From contig JAEEVL010000023.1 in NCBI GenBank assembly GCA_016290875.1, forward strand, positions 1-55,669: 55,669 nt of DNA. The letters are read 5' to 3'. Under the pieces are notes generated by a model. It worked only from the letters and a program-made list of their open reading frames with translations, did not search any database and had not been told where the DNA came from. Positions 45,209-53,912 of this stretch are shown one piece after another. The position numbers and the translations under genes are program-made. Source of the DNA: Ruminococcus sp. (GTDB lineage Bacteria > Bacillota > Clostridia > Oscillospirales > Ruminococcaceae). Position 1 is the first letter of the stretch; each line of letters begins with the position of its first letter.

Positions 45209-46172
45209 TATTATTCTTTCTCCCTTCGCTGAATTTTTCATATGCTTTGATAATGTCCTGAACGAGTCTGTGGCGCACAACATCCTTTTCAGTAAAGCGG
45301 TGTATACCAATATCGTCTATACCGCGAAGGACTCTCAATGCTTCTACAAGTCCTGATTTTTTCGCATCCGGAAGGTCTATCTGTGTTATGTCACCTGTAA
45401 TGACCATTCTGCTGTCATTGCCGAGTCGTGTCAGAAACATTTTTATCTGCTCTGAAGTCGTATTCTGGGCTTCATCAAGGATTATGAACGCTTCATCGAG
45501 CGTTCTGCCTCGCATATAGGCGAGAGGCGCTACCTCGATTATCCCTTTTTCCATATACCGTGCGAAGCTCTCTGCACCGAACAGGTCAAAGAGCGCATCG
45601 TAAAGCGGTCTGAGGTAAGGATCGACCTTATCCTGAAGATCGCCGGGCAGGAATCCAAGTTTTTCTCCGGCCTCAACTGCCGGACGAGTCAGTATTATTT
45701 TCTTGATCTTATGCTCACGGAAAGCTTTTACGGCCATGGCAACAGCAAGATATGTCTTGCCGGTTCCGGCAGGTCCTATGCCGAGAACGATCGTATTGTT
45801 CTTTATCATCTCGACGTAGTGCTTCTGTCCGACAGTGCGGGCACGAAGGATCTTTCCGGAAGCCGTTACGCAGATCCCGTCGCCGCTGAGTTCCTCGAGC
45901 TGCTGCTCAGCACCGTCTGCCACCATTGAAGTGACATAGCGTACTGTCTGCTCGCTGAGCGCCTGTCCCCTGCCGCTTATTACAAGCAGAGCACGGACTG
46001 CTCTTGCAGCGTTCTCGACGTTTTCATCTTCACCGATCAGCTTTATGCCGCCGTCGCGGCTCACCATGAGAACATCGTATTCTTTTTTGATACGTCCGAC
46101 ATTGTCGTCAAGGCTTCCGAACACAGCCGAAAGCTGTTCCGGTGAGCTGACTGTCAGGAATTTTTCCGCCAT
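45201..46172 (-). CDS. PhoH-family ATPase/RNA helicase-like protein
   Basis: 323 residues. Walker A GPAGTGKTYLAVAMAV near ~131, Walker B FIILDEAQNTT near ~224, with LTRPAVEAGEKLGFLPGD and RMVITGDITQIDLP typical of PhoH/PhoL. An N-terminal KH-like part precedes it (~1-100). Genes of this family usually precede ybeY, as here, and the protein is thought to act with it in RNA metabolism. Confidence 0.94.
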   Translation of the reverse strand: MAEKFLTVSSPEQLSAVFGSLDDNVGRIKKEYDVLMVSRDGGIKLIGEDENVENAARAVRALLVISGRGQALSEQTVRYVTSMVADGAEQQLEELSGDGICVTASGKILRARTVGQKHYVEMIKNNTIVLGIGPAGTGKTYLAVAMAVKAFREHKIKKIILTRPAVEAGEKLGFLPGDLQDKVDPYLRPLYDALFDLFGAESFARYMEKGIIEVAPLAYMRGRTLDEAFIILDEAQNTTSEQIKMFLTRLGNDSRMVITGDITQIDLPDAKKSGLVEALRVLRGIDDIGIHRFTEKDVVRHRLVQDIIKAYEKFSEGRKNNNG

Positions 46173-46210
46173 TAAATTACTCCGTTTCGTATCTGGTTAT
46201 ACTCCGGAAG

Positions 46211-46708
46211 CTATTCCGGAAAAGCTCCTGCGGTAGCAAGTGCAGCATTGGAATACTTTGCATCAGACGAAACATCCTTTATCACATTGACATTATCCGG
46301 AAAATCTATCTTCTGCTCCGGTGAACTAAGCTCAAGCTCCATAATGGCGAGCTTTCCGGAGAACGGATAAGTGTCGAGCTCAAAAAGCTGATCGTGATAA
46401 TCAAAGCAGTAGCGCACCTTTTCCACAGGTGAAAGTTTAGTATCGGTCTGTCCCAGCAGATCACGGTATTCGTTTTCTGTGATCTCATATTCGTTCTCCT
46501 CGCGCGTTACCGCTGTCAGAAAGACCTTTTCGGTATATGTGTATCTCACATTACCGTTCTCGTCTATCCTGCGGACTCTACGCTGAGAATCATTCTTGCC
46601 TCTGCTGAGATAGGTCTGAGTTATCGCAATTTTTCTTTTCACATCAAGGCTGTCCAAATCGGGCAGTTCGACGAGAAATTTTCTTTCAATCTCAAGTCCT
46701 TTTGACAT
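46211..46708 (-). CDS. CYTH-domain triphosphate tunnel metalloenzyme
   Basis: 165 residues with the CYTH signature GLEIERKFLV at the N-terminus, RVRRID, YTYTEK, EYEI and a C-terminal LAIMELEL segment, all expected to line a beta-tunnel that binds triphosphates. Bacterial members are inorganic triphosphatases or CyaB-like cyclases. The role is unknown; it is the first gene of the phoH-ybeY-era transcript. Confidence 0.88.
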   Translation of the reverse strand: MSKGLEIERKFLVELPDLDSLDVKRKIAITQTYLSRGKNDSQRRVRRIDENGNVRYTYTEKVFLTAVTREENEYEITENEYRDLLGQTDTKLSPVEKVRYCFDYHDQLFELDTYPFSGKLAIMELELSSPEQKIDFPDNVNVIKDVSSDAKYSNAALATAGAFPE

Positions 46709-46740
46709 ATAATAATGTACTCCCGAAAAACAGATAATTA

Positions 46741-46791
46741 CGGCTTTATAAGCCGCACTTCTATTATATAACTTTTTTTGATGATTGTCAA
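46741..46791 (-). promoter_or_regulatory. Promoter of the CYTH-phoH-ybeY-era-recO-mutS2 cluster
   Basis: On the minus strand: -35 TTGACA (46786-46791), 17-bp spacer, -10 TATAAT (46763-46768); a small dyad (cggctt/aagccg at 46741-46755) follows in the leader. The rest of 46709-47061, 353 bases between divergent genes, is AT-rich and contains only this and the gap promoter. Confidence 0.87.
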
Positions 46792-46999
46792 CAAAAATCT
46801 TGGATTATTCTGTTAAATTTGCTGTAACCTAACTTAAAGTTATTCTATACTATATTATACAGCATTTTTGAGAAAAATGGAAGAGAAAAATATGTCATTT
46901 TGCCAGTGTTAATTTTGACAAAAATTCACATTTTCAAAGAATTTGCATTGTAAGGTTTGCATATTTTGAGAAAAACCTGTTATTTTTTTATCTAACCTC

Positions 47000-47028
47000 T
47001 TGAAAAATTTACCGCGTTGAGGTATAAT
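47000..47028 (+). promoter_or_regulatory. gap promoter
   Basis: TTGAAA (47000-47005), 17-bp spacer, TATAAT (47023-47028), 33 bases before the ATG. Confidence 0.87.
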
Positions 47029-47061
47029 AAGAATATAAATTATTTAGGAGGTAATTTTCCA

Positions 47062-48099
47062 ATGTCAGTTAAAGTTGCTATTAATGGTTTCGGCCGTATC
47101 GGTCGTCTTGCATTCAGACAGATGTTTGATGCTGAGGGTTACGAGGTAGTTGCTATCAACGATCTTACAAAGCCTTCAATGCTCGCTCAGCTTCTCAAGT
47201 ATGATACAGCTCAGGGCGGTTACTGCGGAAAGATCGGTGAGAACCTTCACACAGTAACAGCAGATGATGAGAAGGGTACTATCACAGTTGATGGTAAGAC
47301 TCTTACAATCTACGCTAAGGCTAACGCTGCAGAGCTTCCTTGGGGTGAGATCGGCGTTGACGTTGTTCTCGAGTGCACAGGTTTCTACTGCTCAAAGGAC
47401 AAGGCACAGGCTCACATCGATGCTGGTGCTAAGAAGGTTGTTATCTCTGCTCCCGCAGGCAACGATCTTCCTACAATCGTATTCAGCGTAAACGAGAAGA
47501 CTCTTACAAAGGATGACAAGATCATCTCTGCTGCTTCTTGTACAACAAACTGCCTCGCTCCTATGGCTAAGGCTCTCAATGACTATGCTGCAATCCAGAG
47601 CGGTATCATGAGCACAATCCACGCTTACACAGGCGATCAGATGATCCTTGACGGTCCTCACAGAAAGGGCGACTTCAGAAGAGCAAGAGCTGGCGCTGCT
47701 AACATCGTTCCTAACAGCACAGGTGCTGCTAAGGCTATCGGTCTTGTTATCCCTGAGCTCAACGGCAAGCTCATCGGTTCTGCTCAGAGAGTTCCTGTTC
47801 CTACAGGTTCTACAACAATCCTCACAGCAGTTGTTAAGGGTGCTAACGTAACTAAGGAAGGCATCAACGCTGCTATGAAGGCTGCCGCTTCTGAGTCATT
47901 CGGCTACAACGAGGATCAGATCGTTTCTTCTGACGTTATCGGCATGAGATTCGGTTCACTCTTCGATGCTACTCAGACAATGGTTGCTGAGATCGGTGAC
48001 GGCCTCTATGAGGTACAGGTTGTTTCTTGGTATGACAACGAGAATTCTTACACATCACAGATGGTAAGAACAATCAAGTACTTCGCAGAGCTCGGCTAA
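47062..48099 (+). CDS. gap: Glyceraldehyde-3-phosphate dehydrogenase, type I
   Basis: 345 residues from the ATG at 47062, set by AGGAGG and the conserved N-terminus ([23 protein letters not shown]-binding). Catalytic Cys is in [12 protein letters not shown], followed by a His-containing [10 protein letters not shown] and the C-terminal [13 protein letters not shown]. It converts glyceraldehyde 3-phosphate to 1,3-bisphosphoglycerate in glycolysis. Codon use is strongly biased (AAG, GGT, GCT), as expected for a highly expressed gene. Monocistronic, with its own promoter and terminator. Confidence 0.98.
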   Translation: MSVKVAINGFGRIGRLAFRQMFDAEGYEVVAINDLTKPSMLAQLLKYDTAQGGYCGKIGENLHTVTADDEKGTITVDGKTLTIYAKANAAELPWGEIGVDVVLECTGFYCSKDKAQAHIDAGAKKVVISAPAGNDLPTIVFSVNEKTLTKDDKIISAASCTTNCLAPMAKALNDYAAIQSGIMSTIHAYTGDQMILDGPHRKGDFRRARAGAANIVPNSTGAAKAIGLVIPELNGKLIGSAQRVPVPTGSTTILTAVVKGANVTKEGINAAMKAAASESFGYNEDQIVSSDVIGMRFGSLFDATQTMVAEIGDGLYEVQVVSWYDNENSYTSQMVRTIKYFAELG

Positions 48100-48121
48100 T
48101 TCCATTAGACGGACTTTATTC

Positions 48122-48150
48122 AAGGACGTTCCTTCGGGAGCGTCCTTTTT
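48122..48150 (+). terminator. gap terminator
   Basis: aaggacg pairs with cgtcctt, extended by TCC/GGA around a TTCG tetraloop, and is followed by five T. It lies 22 bases after the stop. Confidence 0.93.
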
Positions 48151-48157
48151 GTTTTAA

Positions 48158-48186
48158 TTGACATTTCAGCGTGTCCGTGTTATAAT
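48158..48186 (+). promoter_or_regulatory. Promoter of the rhodanese-TtcA gene
   Basis: TTGACA (48158-48163), 17-bp spacer, TATAAT (48181-48186), immediately beyond the gap terminator. Confidence 0.88.
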
Positions 48187-48217
48187 TAATCGAATATATT
48201 GCAAACGAGGTCATAGA

Positions 48218-49342
48218 ATGAACGATCAGATAACAGCACAGGAGCTGAACAAACTAGATACTGACAGATATACTATTATTGATATACGTGACAAGACAGC
48301 TTTCGGATACGGGCATATACACGGCTCAGTGAATATTCCTGCCGACGAACTGGAGAACACTTCCCTGCCCGATGACAAACTGCTTGTCATATGCTGCAAG
48401 AGCGGTATAATCAGCGCTGATATAACCGATGAGCTGCGCAGCAAAGGACTCAACGCAGTAAATCTCTCAGGTGGCTATATCGACTGGCTCCGCATAAAAA
48501 TGGAGAACCGTCAGATAACCGATGATGTTGAACTGAGTATCCGCAAAAAGTTCAAGAAATCCATTTGGTGCAAGTTCACAAAAGCCATAAACGAATACAA
48601 GCTTGTTAATCCCGGAGACCGCATCGCAGTCTGTATTTCCGGCGGCAAGGACTCAATGCTCATGGCAAAGCTCTTCCAGGAGCTGAAACGTCACGACAAG
48701 TTCCCGTTTGAAGTGAAATTTCTCGTAATGGATCCCGGTTACAGTCCTGAGAACCGCCGACTCATCGAGAAAAACGCCGAGTCTATGTCGATACCGATAG
48801 AGATATTTGAGTCTGATATATTCGATTCGGTATTCAACATCGAAAAAAATCCGTGCTATATCTGTGCACGGATGCGCCGAGGTTATCTCTATAGCAAAGC
48901 AAAAGCTATGGGCTGTAATAAGATAGCACTCGGTCACCACTTCGATGACGTTATCGAAACTATCCTTATGGGTATGCTCTACGGCGGTCAGGTCCAGACC
49001 ATGATGCCGAAACTACACAGCACCAACTTCGAGGGAATGGAACTGATACGTCCCCTATACCTTGTCAGAGAAGACGAGATCAAGCACTGGCGTGACTACA
49101 ACGACTTACATTTTATACAGTGCGCCTGCAAGTTCACGGATACCTGTTCTTCATGTGACAAAGACGGTCAGAGCGATTCAAAGCGTCTTGAGGTCAAGCA
49201 CCTCATTGCCGAACTCAAAAAAATCAATCCGCAAGTCGAGAAGAACATCTTCCGCAGCGTTGAAAATGTGAACCTCAGCACTATAATCGCTTACAAACAG
49301 CACGGTGAAGTTCGTCATTTCCTTGATACTTACGACGAATAA
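48218..49342 (+). CDS. Rhodanese fused to a TtcA-like tRNA thiolation ATPase
   Basis: 374 residues from the ATG at 48218, preceded by GAGGTC. Residues ~1-95 form a rhodanese domain (YTIIDIRD, GHIHGSVNIP, active loop LLVICCKSGI with Cys60). Residues ~115-374 form an N-type ATP pyrophosphatase of the TtcA family: PP-loop ISGGKDSM (141-146), CYIC (213/216) and a Cys group QCACKFTDTCSSC (302-313), which could hold an Fe-S cluster. TtcA makes 2-thiocytidine at tRNA position 32; rhodanese transfers sulfur. A single chain carrying both suggests built-in sulfur delivery (inference). The exact tRNA target is unproven. Confidence 0.86.
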   Translation: MNDQITAQELNKLDTDRYTIIDIRDKTAFGYGHIHGSVNIPADELENTSLPDDKLLVICCKSGIISADITDELRSKGLNAVNLSGGYIDWLRIKMENRQITDDVELSIRKKFKKSIWCKFTKAINEYKLVNPGDRIAVCISGGKDSMLMAKLFQELKRHDKFPFEVKFLVMDPGYSPENRRLIEKNAESMSIPIEIFESDIFDSVFNIEKNPCYICARMRRGYLYSKAKAMGCNKIALGHHFDDVIETILMGMLYGGQVQTMMPKLHSTNFEGMELIRPLYLVREDEIKHWRDYNDLHFIQCACKFTDTCSSCDKDGQSDSKRLEVKHLIAELKKINPQVEKNIFRSVENVNLSTIIAYKQHGEVRHFLDTYDE

Positions 49343-49367
49343 GCATAATTATCTCAGTATAATACTA

Positions 49368-49398
49368 AAGGGTGTGATACAAATGTTATCACACCCTT
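49368..49398. terminator. Convergent terminator hairpin
   Basis: aagggtgtgata (49368-49379) pairs perfectly with tatcacaccctt (49387-49398). The following ATATTTTA gives a weak T-run. It lies between the convergent rhodanese-TtcA gene and the zinc-ribbon gene and probably serves both. Confidence 0.75.
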
Positions 49399-49403
49399 AT
49401 ATT

Positions 49404-50102
49404 TTACCACGCCTCTTCGCTATTCTTGTTCAGAAGGTAAGCACATACAGAAGCTCCGACAGCACCGGCTGTTGAAAGCCATGCACCGATATGCGGATTT
49501 GTCTCGATCTTCATTCCGAAACCCGAACCTCCGAATGCTCTAACCGCTTCTTCTATGTAATCGTTTGTTTTCATACAATACATATACGCTCCGATAAAAG
49601 CAATAATAAATCCGGCTGCAGCCACAGCAACGAAAATGAAAGACAGTTTTTTATTCATAAACAGGAATATCAGTCCGATACCAATTGCAATATAACCGAA
49701 GAAACTTCCCCATTTCATAAACTTGAAGCCGTACTTGATCATATTGTAATCTGTCTTGCTGAAATTCATATTGTTATCTTCGCCCAGAGTCGAATCAATA
49801 GATTTCTGAATGCTCTCATAACTTGCTATCTCATCGTAGTCATCCTTAAATATATCAGAGTACTTTACTCCTTCCGAATCACTAAAAGAATAGAGATCAA
49901 CCTTAACCTTGAGCCAATCGGTAAATATACCCACAAATGCTATTACTATACACGCAAGCGTAGCGATCAGCATTCTCGAAGCTGCGCTGTAATTCACAGT
50001 CCTCAAAGGCTCCTGAAATCTTGACGCAAATATCGGTTGTCCACATCTCGGACAGGTTTGCATACTATCATCCACCATAGTACCGCAAGTTTTACAGATC
50101 AT
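49404..50102 (-). CDS. Zinc-ribbon membrane protein (paralogue A)
   Basis: 232 residues: N-terminal zinc ribbon (CKTCGTMVDDSMQTCPRCG), linker, helix (~42-62), an extracytoplasmic region of ~60 residues (Asp/Ser/Tyr-rich), then three helices (~133-152, ~154-172, ~205-225). The plan and the promoter region match the gene at 50335-51039. This family of zinc-ribbon membrane proteins is common in Clostridia; function unknown. GAGGTGGTAAT precedes the ATG. Confidence 0.82.
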   Translation of the reverse strand: MICKTCGTMVDDSMQTCPRCGQPIFASRFQEPLRTVNYSAASRMLIATLACIVIAFVGIFTDWLKVKVDLYSFSDSEGVKYSDIFKDDYDEIASYESIQKSIDSTLGEDNNMNFSKTDYNMIKYGFKFMKWGSFFGYIAIGIGLIFLFMNKKLSFIFVAVAAAGFIIAFIGAYMYCMKTNDYIEEAVRAFGGSGFGMKIETNPHIGAWLSTAGAVGASVCAYLLNKNSEEAW

Positions 50103-50154
50103 ATTACCACCTCATAAAATTTTACACAAACCGTTATATCAATTGTTTGCTTTT

Positions 50155-50191
50155 ATATAATAATACACTTAAATCAAAAACAAATGGTGAA
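50155..50191 (-). promoter_or_regulatory. Conserved upstream element of paralogue A
   Basis: On the minus strand TTCACCA (50191-50185), 15 variable bases, then AGTGTATTATTATAT (50169-50155). The identical pair with identical 15-base spacing stands before paralogue B at 51127-51091. It is probably a promoter with an unusual recognition pattern. 50103-50334 contains no other gene. Confidence 0.68.
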
Positions 50192-50303
50192 TAAGATATG
50201 AATAGTTTTTTAAGAATTTATCAATTATTTCCTTTAATATTCGTATTTGATAAACTCATAATACTATATCACTAATATGTCGAGCTAAATGAAGAACTAA
50301 CCA

Positions 50304-50333
50304 AAATTAATGGCAGCCTTTGGCTGCCATTAA
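50304..50333 (-). terminator. Terminator of paralogue B
   Basis: aaattaatggcag and ctgccattaattt form a long stem with GCC/GGC closing pairs, directly after the stop codon, followed by TTTTGG on the minus strand. Confidence 0.82.
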
Positions 50334-50334
50334 T

Positions 50335-51039
50335 TTATTGATTTATAAACATTTTTCTTTTACGAACATCTATTAAGCAACACAATACAGCCAAAACAGA
50401 AGATAATAAAGATATATACAAGCCTATACTCGGATAAAAATCAAGATTTACCAATCCTCTGTATTCACCCATATAATCCTTTATTAAATCTTTAGTAGTG
50501 CTGCAACATATATAACCAGATATAAGTGCTATAAAGAAAAATGATGATGCGGCTATTGATAATTGTAGCTGATAATTCTTAAGTATTATTGCTAATAATA
50601 TAACTATATATCCTGCTAAACCAAAATACTTCATAAAATAGGCAAACAATTTTGCCCTGCGAGCCTTTGAACCACTCTCATTCCAATAATCATCAAAATC
50701 ATCATCTTCTTCGTCATCTTCGTCTTCTTCCTCATCATCGCTGCTTTCAAATAATTCCCAAAAGCTGCTATTCTCTTTTACAGTATAACCTAATATGCTT
50801 GCCTTGTAAGTTAACCATGGCGTAAATACGCCTATGAAAGAGATTAGAAGTAAGACTATAACAACATAATGCATAGGAACATCACGAAGCAAATATAATA
50901 ATGATCTACTATTATATGTATTACTGTAAGACTGGCGATATACCGTTGGATCATTATTTTGAACTGATATAGGATTTCCACAGAATTGACAAAACATAGC
51001 ATCATCTCTGATTTCCTTGCCACATTTGATACAAAACAT
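50335..51039 (-). CDS. Zinc-ribbon membrane protein (paralogue B) with acidic loop
   Basis: 234 residues: zinc ribbon (CIKCGKEIRDDAMFCQFCG), helix (~57-75), an outer loop with an almost purely acidic run (residues ~98-118, Asp/Glu), then three helices (~138-157, ~161-180, ~203-222). Same plan as paralogue A. It is more AT-rich than neighbouring genes. GAGGTGATA precedes the ATG. Function unknown. Confidence 0.82.
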   Translation of the reverse strand: MFCIKCGKEIRDDAMFCQFCGNPISVQNNDPTVYRQSYSNTYNSRSLLYLLRDVPMHYVVIVLLLISFIGVFTPWLTYKASILGYTVKENSSFWELFESSDDEEEDEDDEEDDDFDDYWNESGSKARRAKLFAYFMKYFGLAGYIVILLAIILKNYQLQLSIAASSFFFIALISGYICCSTTKDLIKDYMGEYRGLVNLDFYPSIGLYISLLSSVLAVLCCLIDVRKRKMFINQ

Positions 51040-51090
51040 ATTATCACCTCACATATAATTAACAAAATCGAATACTATTCGTATTCATTA

Positions 51091-51127
51091 ATATAATAAT
51101 ACACTAATTTTGTAATTATTTGGTGAA
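51091..51127 (-). promoter_or_regulatory. Conserved upstream element of paralogue B
   Basis: TTCACCA (51127-51121), 15 variable bases, AGTGTATTATTATAT (51105-51091) on the minus strand, matching the element before paralogue A base for base outside the spacer. Confidence 0.68.
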
Positions 51128-51169
51128 CAATATATTAACATTGTTCAAATTATCTCTCAATTATTACCT

Positions 51170-51199
51170 ACAATAATCAGCTATCTTTATGGCATAATA
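51170..51199 (+). promoter_or_regulatory. Possible sigma-G-type promoter of the SASP gene
   Basis: CATAATA (51193-51199) fits the sigma-G -10 (CATANTA), and ACAATA (51170-51175) with a 17-bp spacer resembles its -35. The reading rests on the SASP downstream and is tentative. Confidence 0.5.
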
Positions 51200-51239
51200 C
51201 TATCACGGCATCAAAATCAAATCTAAGGAGATAATTACA

Positions 51240-51446
51240 ATGGCAAACAGCAACGGTAACAACAGCAACAGCGGTTCTATGACACAGAAGGGCAAAGAGG
51301 CTCTCGAAAGATTCAAGATGGAGTCTGCTTCCGAACTCGGCGTAAACCTCAAGCAGGGCTACAATGGTGACCTCACTTCACGCGAGGCTGGTTCAATCGG
51401 AGGCAGAATGGTTCAGAAGATGATCAATTCCTATAAGATGCAGTAA
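51240..51446 (+). CDS. Small acid-soluble spore protein, alpha/beta type
   Basis: 68 residues. ERFKMESASELGVNL and GDLTSREAGSIGGRMVQKMI match the two conserved SASP segments; the N-terminus is Asn/Ser/Gly-rich. Such proteins coat spore DNA and are cut by the Gpr protease; the Glu-Ser pair in ERFKMESASE lies where that cut is expected. AAGGAG lies 8 bases before the ATG. It implies that the organism can form spores together with the spoIIA operon. Confidence 0.95.
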   Translation: MANSNGNNSNSGSMTQKGKEALERFKMESASELGVNLKQGYNGDLTSREAGSIGGRMVQKMINSYKMQ

Positions 51447-51462
51447 CAGCCTGCACAAAAAG

Positions 51463-51490
51463 AGGGGGCGCTCAGCTGAGCGTCCCTTTT
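51463..51490 (+). terminator. SASP gene terminator
   Basis: GGGGGCGCTCAGC and GCTGAGCGTCCC form a nearly perfect stem followed by TTTT, about 16 bases after the stop. Confidence 0.88.
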
Positions 51491-51537
51491 ATGCTATCTT
51501 ATATTAAATACTATGACTCTATAAGTCACAGTATCGC

Positions 51538-52410
51538 TTACTTATTCTTTCTTCTTATAAGAACAGCAACGATGTCAGGACCGATATTAGCGGAAACAAC
51601 TGCACCGATATTGCCGTACATCTCAGCCTTTCTGCCAGTACGCTTGATAAGTTCCTTTTCCAGTTCTTTAGCAAGAGTATTGTCTCTTCCGTGAAGAATG
51701 AGATACGGAGTCTGCGGAGTCATATTCTTCTCTGCAATATCAACCAGCTTCGGAACGATGTTCTTCTCCCCTCTTATCTTGTCAACAGTATCAGTTGTAC
51801 CGTCAGCGAAAAGTATCACCGGTTTGAGTCCGAGAAGCTCTCCGGCAAAAGCCTTTGCAGCAGAGATACGTCCAGATTTTTTTGCATATTTAAGGTTGTA
51901 TGGAATAGCATATACTCCGCAAACATTGAACCAGTCCTCGAGATATGCTATGATCTCTTCAACTGCAGCGCCTTTTTTAATACGCTTCATAGCTTCCATT
52001 ATCGGATAGCCATAGAATACGGTGTAGCACTTCGAGTCAAGGTTATAGATGTTCATCTTGTCCTTAGCTTCAGGAGTTGACTCGTAGAAATCTTCTTTGC
52101 CGACGATAGAATTATTATACGTACCTGAACCATTAGAGTTTATCGAAACGCTGATAACATCTGTGTATCCCTGTTCAAAAAGCTCCTTGTAGGCTTCCTC
52201 GAATCTCACCGGAGAGATCTGTGAATGCTTTGGTATCTCATCTGTATGAGCCATGATATCATAAACTTCCTGAGAAGACTTGTCAAATATCTCATTAAAA
52301 GTCTCTCCGCCGACAGACACCTCAAAGGGAAGCACCTTAATTCCGAGCTCTTCGATTATCTCCTTTGGAAGATCACAGCAGCTGTCGGTAAGTATCATTA
52401 TCTTGGACAT
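51538..52410 (-). CDS. DegV-family fatty-acid-binding protein (FakB-like)
   Basis: 290 residues. ILTDSCCDLP opens the EDD fold, ISVSINSNGSGTYN and LHGRDN (near 245) are family motifs. FakB proteins present fatty acids to FakA for phosphorylation; no fakA is in view. It follows trmL by 13 bases on the same strand. Confidence 0.92.
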   Translation of the reverse strand: MSKIMILTDSCCDLPKEIIEELGIKVLPFEVSVGGETFNEIFDKSSQEVYDIMAHTDEIPKHSQISPVRFEEAYKELFEQGYTDVISVSINSNGSGTYNNSIVGKEDFYESTPEAKDKMNIYNLDSKCYTVFYGYPIMEAMKRIKKGAAVEEIIAYLEDWFNVCGVYAIPYNLKYAKKSGRISAAKAFAGELLGLKPVILFADGTTDTVDKIRGEKNIVPKLVDIAEKNMTPQTPYLILHGRDNTLAKELEKELIKRTGRKAEMYGNIGAVVSANIGPDIVAVLIRRKNK

Positions 52411-52423
52411 AGTTCATTCTCCT

Positions 52424-52921
52424 TTACCATTCATATTTTGTTAGTTTGCCTTCGCGTGAAAGATCGGGATAGTCCCATTGCCTCAAAATCTCATATGCAG
52501 CTATTGCAACTGAATTTGAAAGATTAAGGCTGCGAAGTTCGTTCCTCATAGGTATTCTGACGCAGTTATCGGGATTCTCATGGAGGAGTTCCTCCGGAAG
52601 TCCCTTATCCTCACGTCCGAATATGATATAGGCATTGTCGGGATATTCAACTTCACTGTGAACTTTTCTTCCCTTAGTAGTGAAATAGAAAAAAATCCCG
52701 TTTTTGTTCCTGCTGAAGAAATCTTCAAGACCGTCATAATAAGTCAGGTCGAGCTTGTCCCAGTAGTCAAGTCCGGCACGTTTCAGATGCTTGTCTGTCA
52801 CCTCGAAGCCCAGCGGTCTCACAAGATGAAGCCTTGCTCCGGTGACAGCGCAGGTACGAGAAATATTTCCGGTATTCTGCGGTATCTGAGGTTCAACAAG
52901 AACGATGTTAAGATTATGCAT
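52424..52921 (-). CDS. trmL: tRNA (cytidine/uridine-34 2'-O)-methyltransferase TrmL
   Basis: 165-residue SPOUT methyltransferase. NIVLVEPQIPQNTGNISRTC at the N-terminus binds SAM side elements; IIFGREDKGLPEELL and RIPMRNELRSLNLSNSVAIA make the trefoil knot. It methylates the wobble ribose of tRNA-Leu species. AGAGGA precedes the ATG. Confidence 0.95.
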   Translation of the reverse strand: MHNLNIVLVEPQIPQNTGNISRTCAVTGARLHLVRPLGFEVTDKHLKRAGLDYWDKLDLTYYDGLEDFFSRNKNGIFFYFTTKGRKVHSEVEYPDNAYIIFGREDKGLPEELLHENPDNCVRIPMRNELRSLNLSNSVAIAAYEILRQWDYPDLSREGKLTKYEW

Positions 52922-53007
52922 TTTTATTCCTCTTGTATATCAGCCGCTCAACCGCACACACTAACTCCGGCAGGATACTGCCGAATAATTTACACGGAGC
53001 GACCATT

Positions 53008-53181
53008 ATGGATATAAGATCTGTCGCAAAGAGCGCGGCTGCCGGAGCAGTCGTCGGCTTTGCATATTACGCTTTTTCATCCGCCGGTCCCATGCAGAAA
53101 TACAGCATAAAACGCAGTGCAAACAAGACACTTAAGGCGGCAGGTCACCTGATAAGTGACCTGAGATCAGTCGTTATGTAG
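53008..53181 (+). CDS. Small hydrophobic/basic protein
   Basis: 57 residues from ATG 53008 with GGAG nine bases upstream. One short hydrophobic segment (AAAGAVVGFAYYAFSS) followed by a basic amphipathic stretch (YSIKRSANKTLKAAGHLISD). Resembles small YtxH-like proteins in plan; family not recognised. Its end overlaps convergent ruvX by 8 bases. A hairpin, ggcag/ctgcc, lies upstream at 52973-52985. Confidence 0.65.
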   Translation: MDIRSVAKSAAAGAVVGFAYYAFSSAGPMQKYSIKRSANKTLKAAGHLISDLRSVVM

Positions 53182-53605
53182 CGGATATACCGGAATTTCT
53201 CCTGTATCCGAGATAACTCTCGAGGATTATAGTCGCTGCAACAGCATCAACTACGGCTTTGCGTTTCTTTCCTCTTGTGTTGGTCACATTAAGGAAATTA
53301 TGCGCCGAAACTGTCGTACAGCGCTCATCCCAGAGCTTGACGGGGCAGTCGATGAGCTTACCGAGCTCTTCTGCGAAAAGCTGACACTTCTCAGCTCTTT
53401 CGCCGACTGTTCCGTTCATATTCTTCGGGTAGCCCACAACTACCTCTTCAGCACGCTGTTCTTTCGCAAGGGCAGCGGTCTTTTTTATACATTCATTGAA
53501 ATCCTTTTCGTTGATTACTGTCACAGGTGAAGCGATCATTTCGCTCTTTCCGCATACCGCGATACCTGTTCGGGAATCACCAAAGTCAACAGACATTATT
53601 ATCAT
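53174..53605 (-). CDS. ruvX: Putative pre-16S rRNA nuclease / Holliday junction resolvase RuvX (YqgF)
   Basis: 143-residue RNase H-fold protein. MSVDFGDSRTGIAVCG has the first catalytic Asp, VVGYPKNMNGTVGERA the conserved loop, and KLWDERCTT and KAVVDAVAATIILE the others. Now regarded mainly as the enzyme that trims 16S rRNA 5' ends. 14 bases separate it from the DUF3795 gene. Confidence 0.95.
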   Translation of the reverse strand: MIIMSVDFGDSRTGIAVCGKSEMIASPVTVINEKDFNECIKKTAALAKEQRAEEVVVGYPKNMNGTVGERAEKCQLFAEELGKLIDCPVKLWDERCTTVSAHNFLNVTNTRGKKRKAVVDAVAATIILESYLGYRRNSGISAT

Positions 53606-53619
53606 ATATTCCTCCGGAG

Positions 53620-53907
53620 CTATATCTTTTTGCAGAGGTTAGCTATCCTCTCAGCGATGACCTGTTCAAACTCCTCATCGGTATATTTAGGATCACGAGT
53701 AGCTCTCCATATGCTGCACGGTATATCAGAACATTCGATGCAGCTTGAATAACTGTGCTCGGTCACGCAGCAACTGTATATCGCACACTCCTGTCCCTCC
53801 GGACAGTGAAACACCTTGCCTTTTACAGCATTGCATCCCGGACAGAATTTAAGCTCAAAGCAGTCGCAGACAGAGCAGTCCAGACCGCATATGCTCATAT
53901 TCTCCAT
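53620..53907 (-). CDS. DUF3795-like cysteine-rich protein
   Basis: 95 residues from ATG 53907; a GTG at 53919 and an ATG at 53898 are alternative starts, none with a strong SD. At least ten Cys in pairs (CGLDCSVCDC, FCPGC, CIECSDIPC), suggesting metal binding, then a helical end. DUF3795 proteins have no known function. It starts 5 bases after pyrD ends. Confidence 0.82.
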   Translation of the reverse strand: MENMSICGLDCSVCDCFELKFCPGCNAVKGKVFHCPEGQECAIYSCCVTEHSYSSCIECSDIPCSIWRATRDPKYTDEEFEQVIAERIANLCKKI

Positions 53908-53912
53908 ATCGC

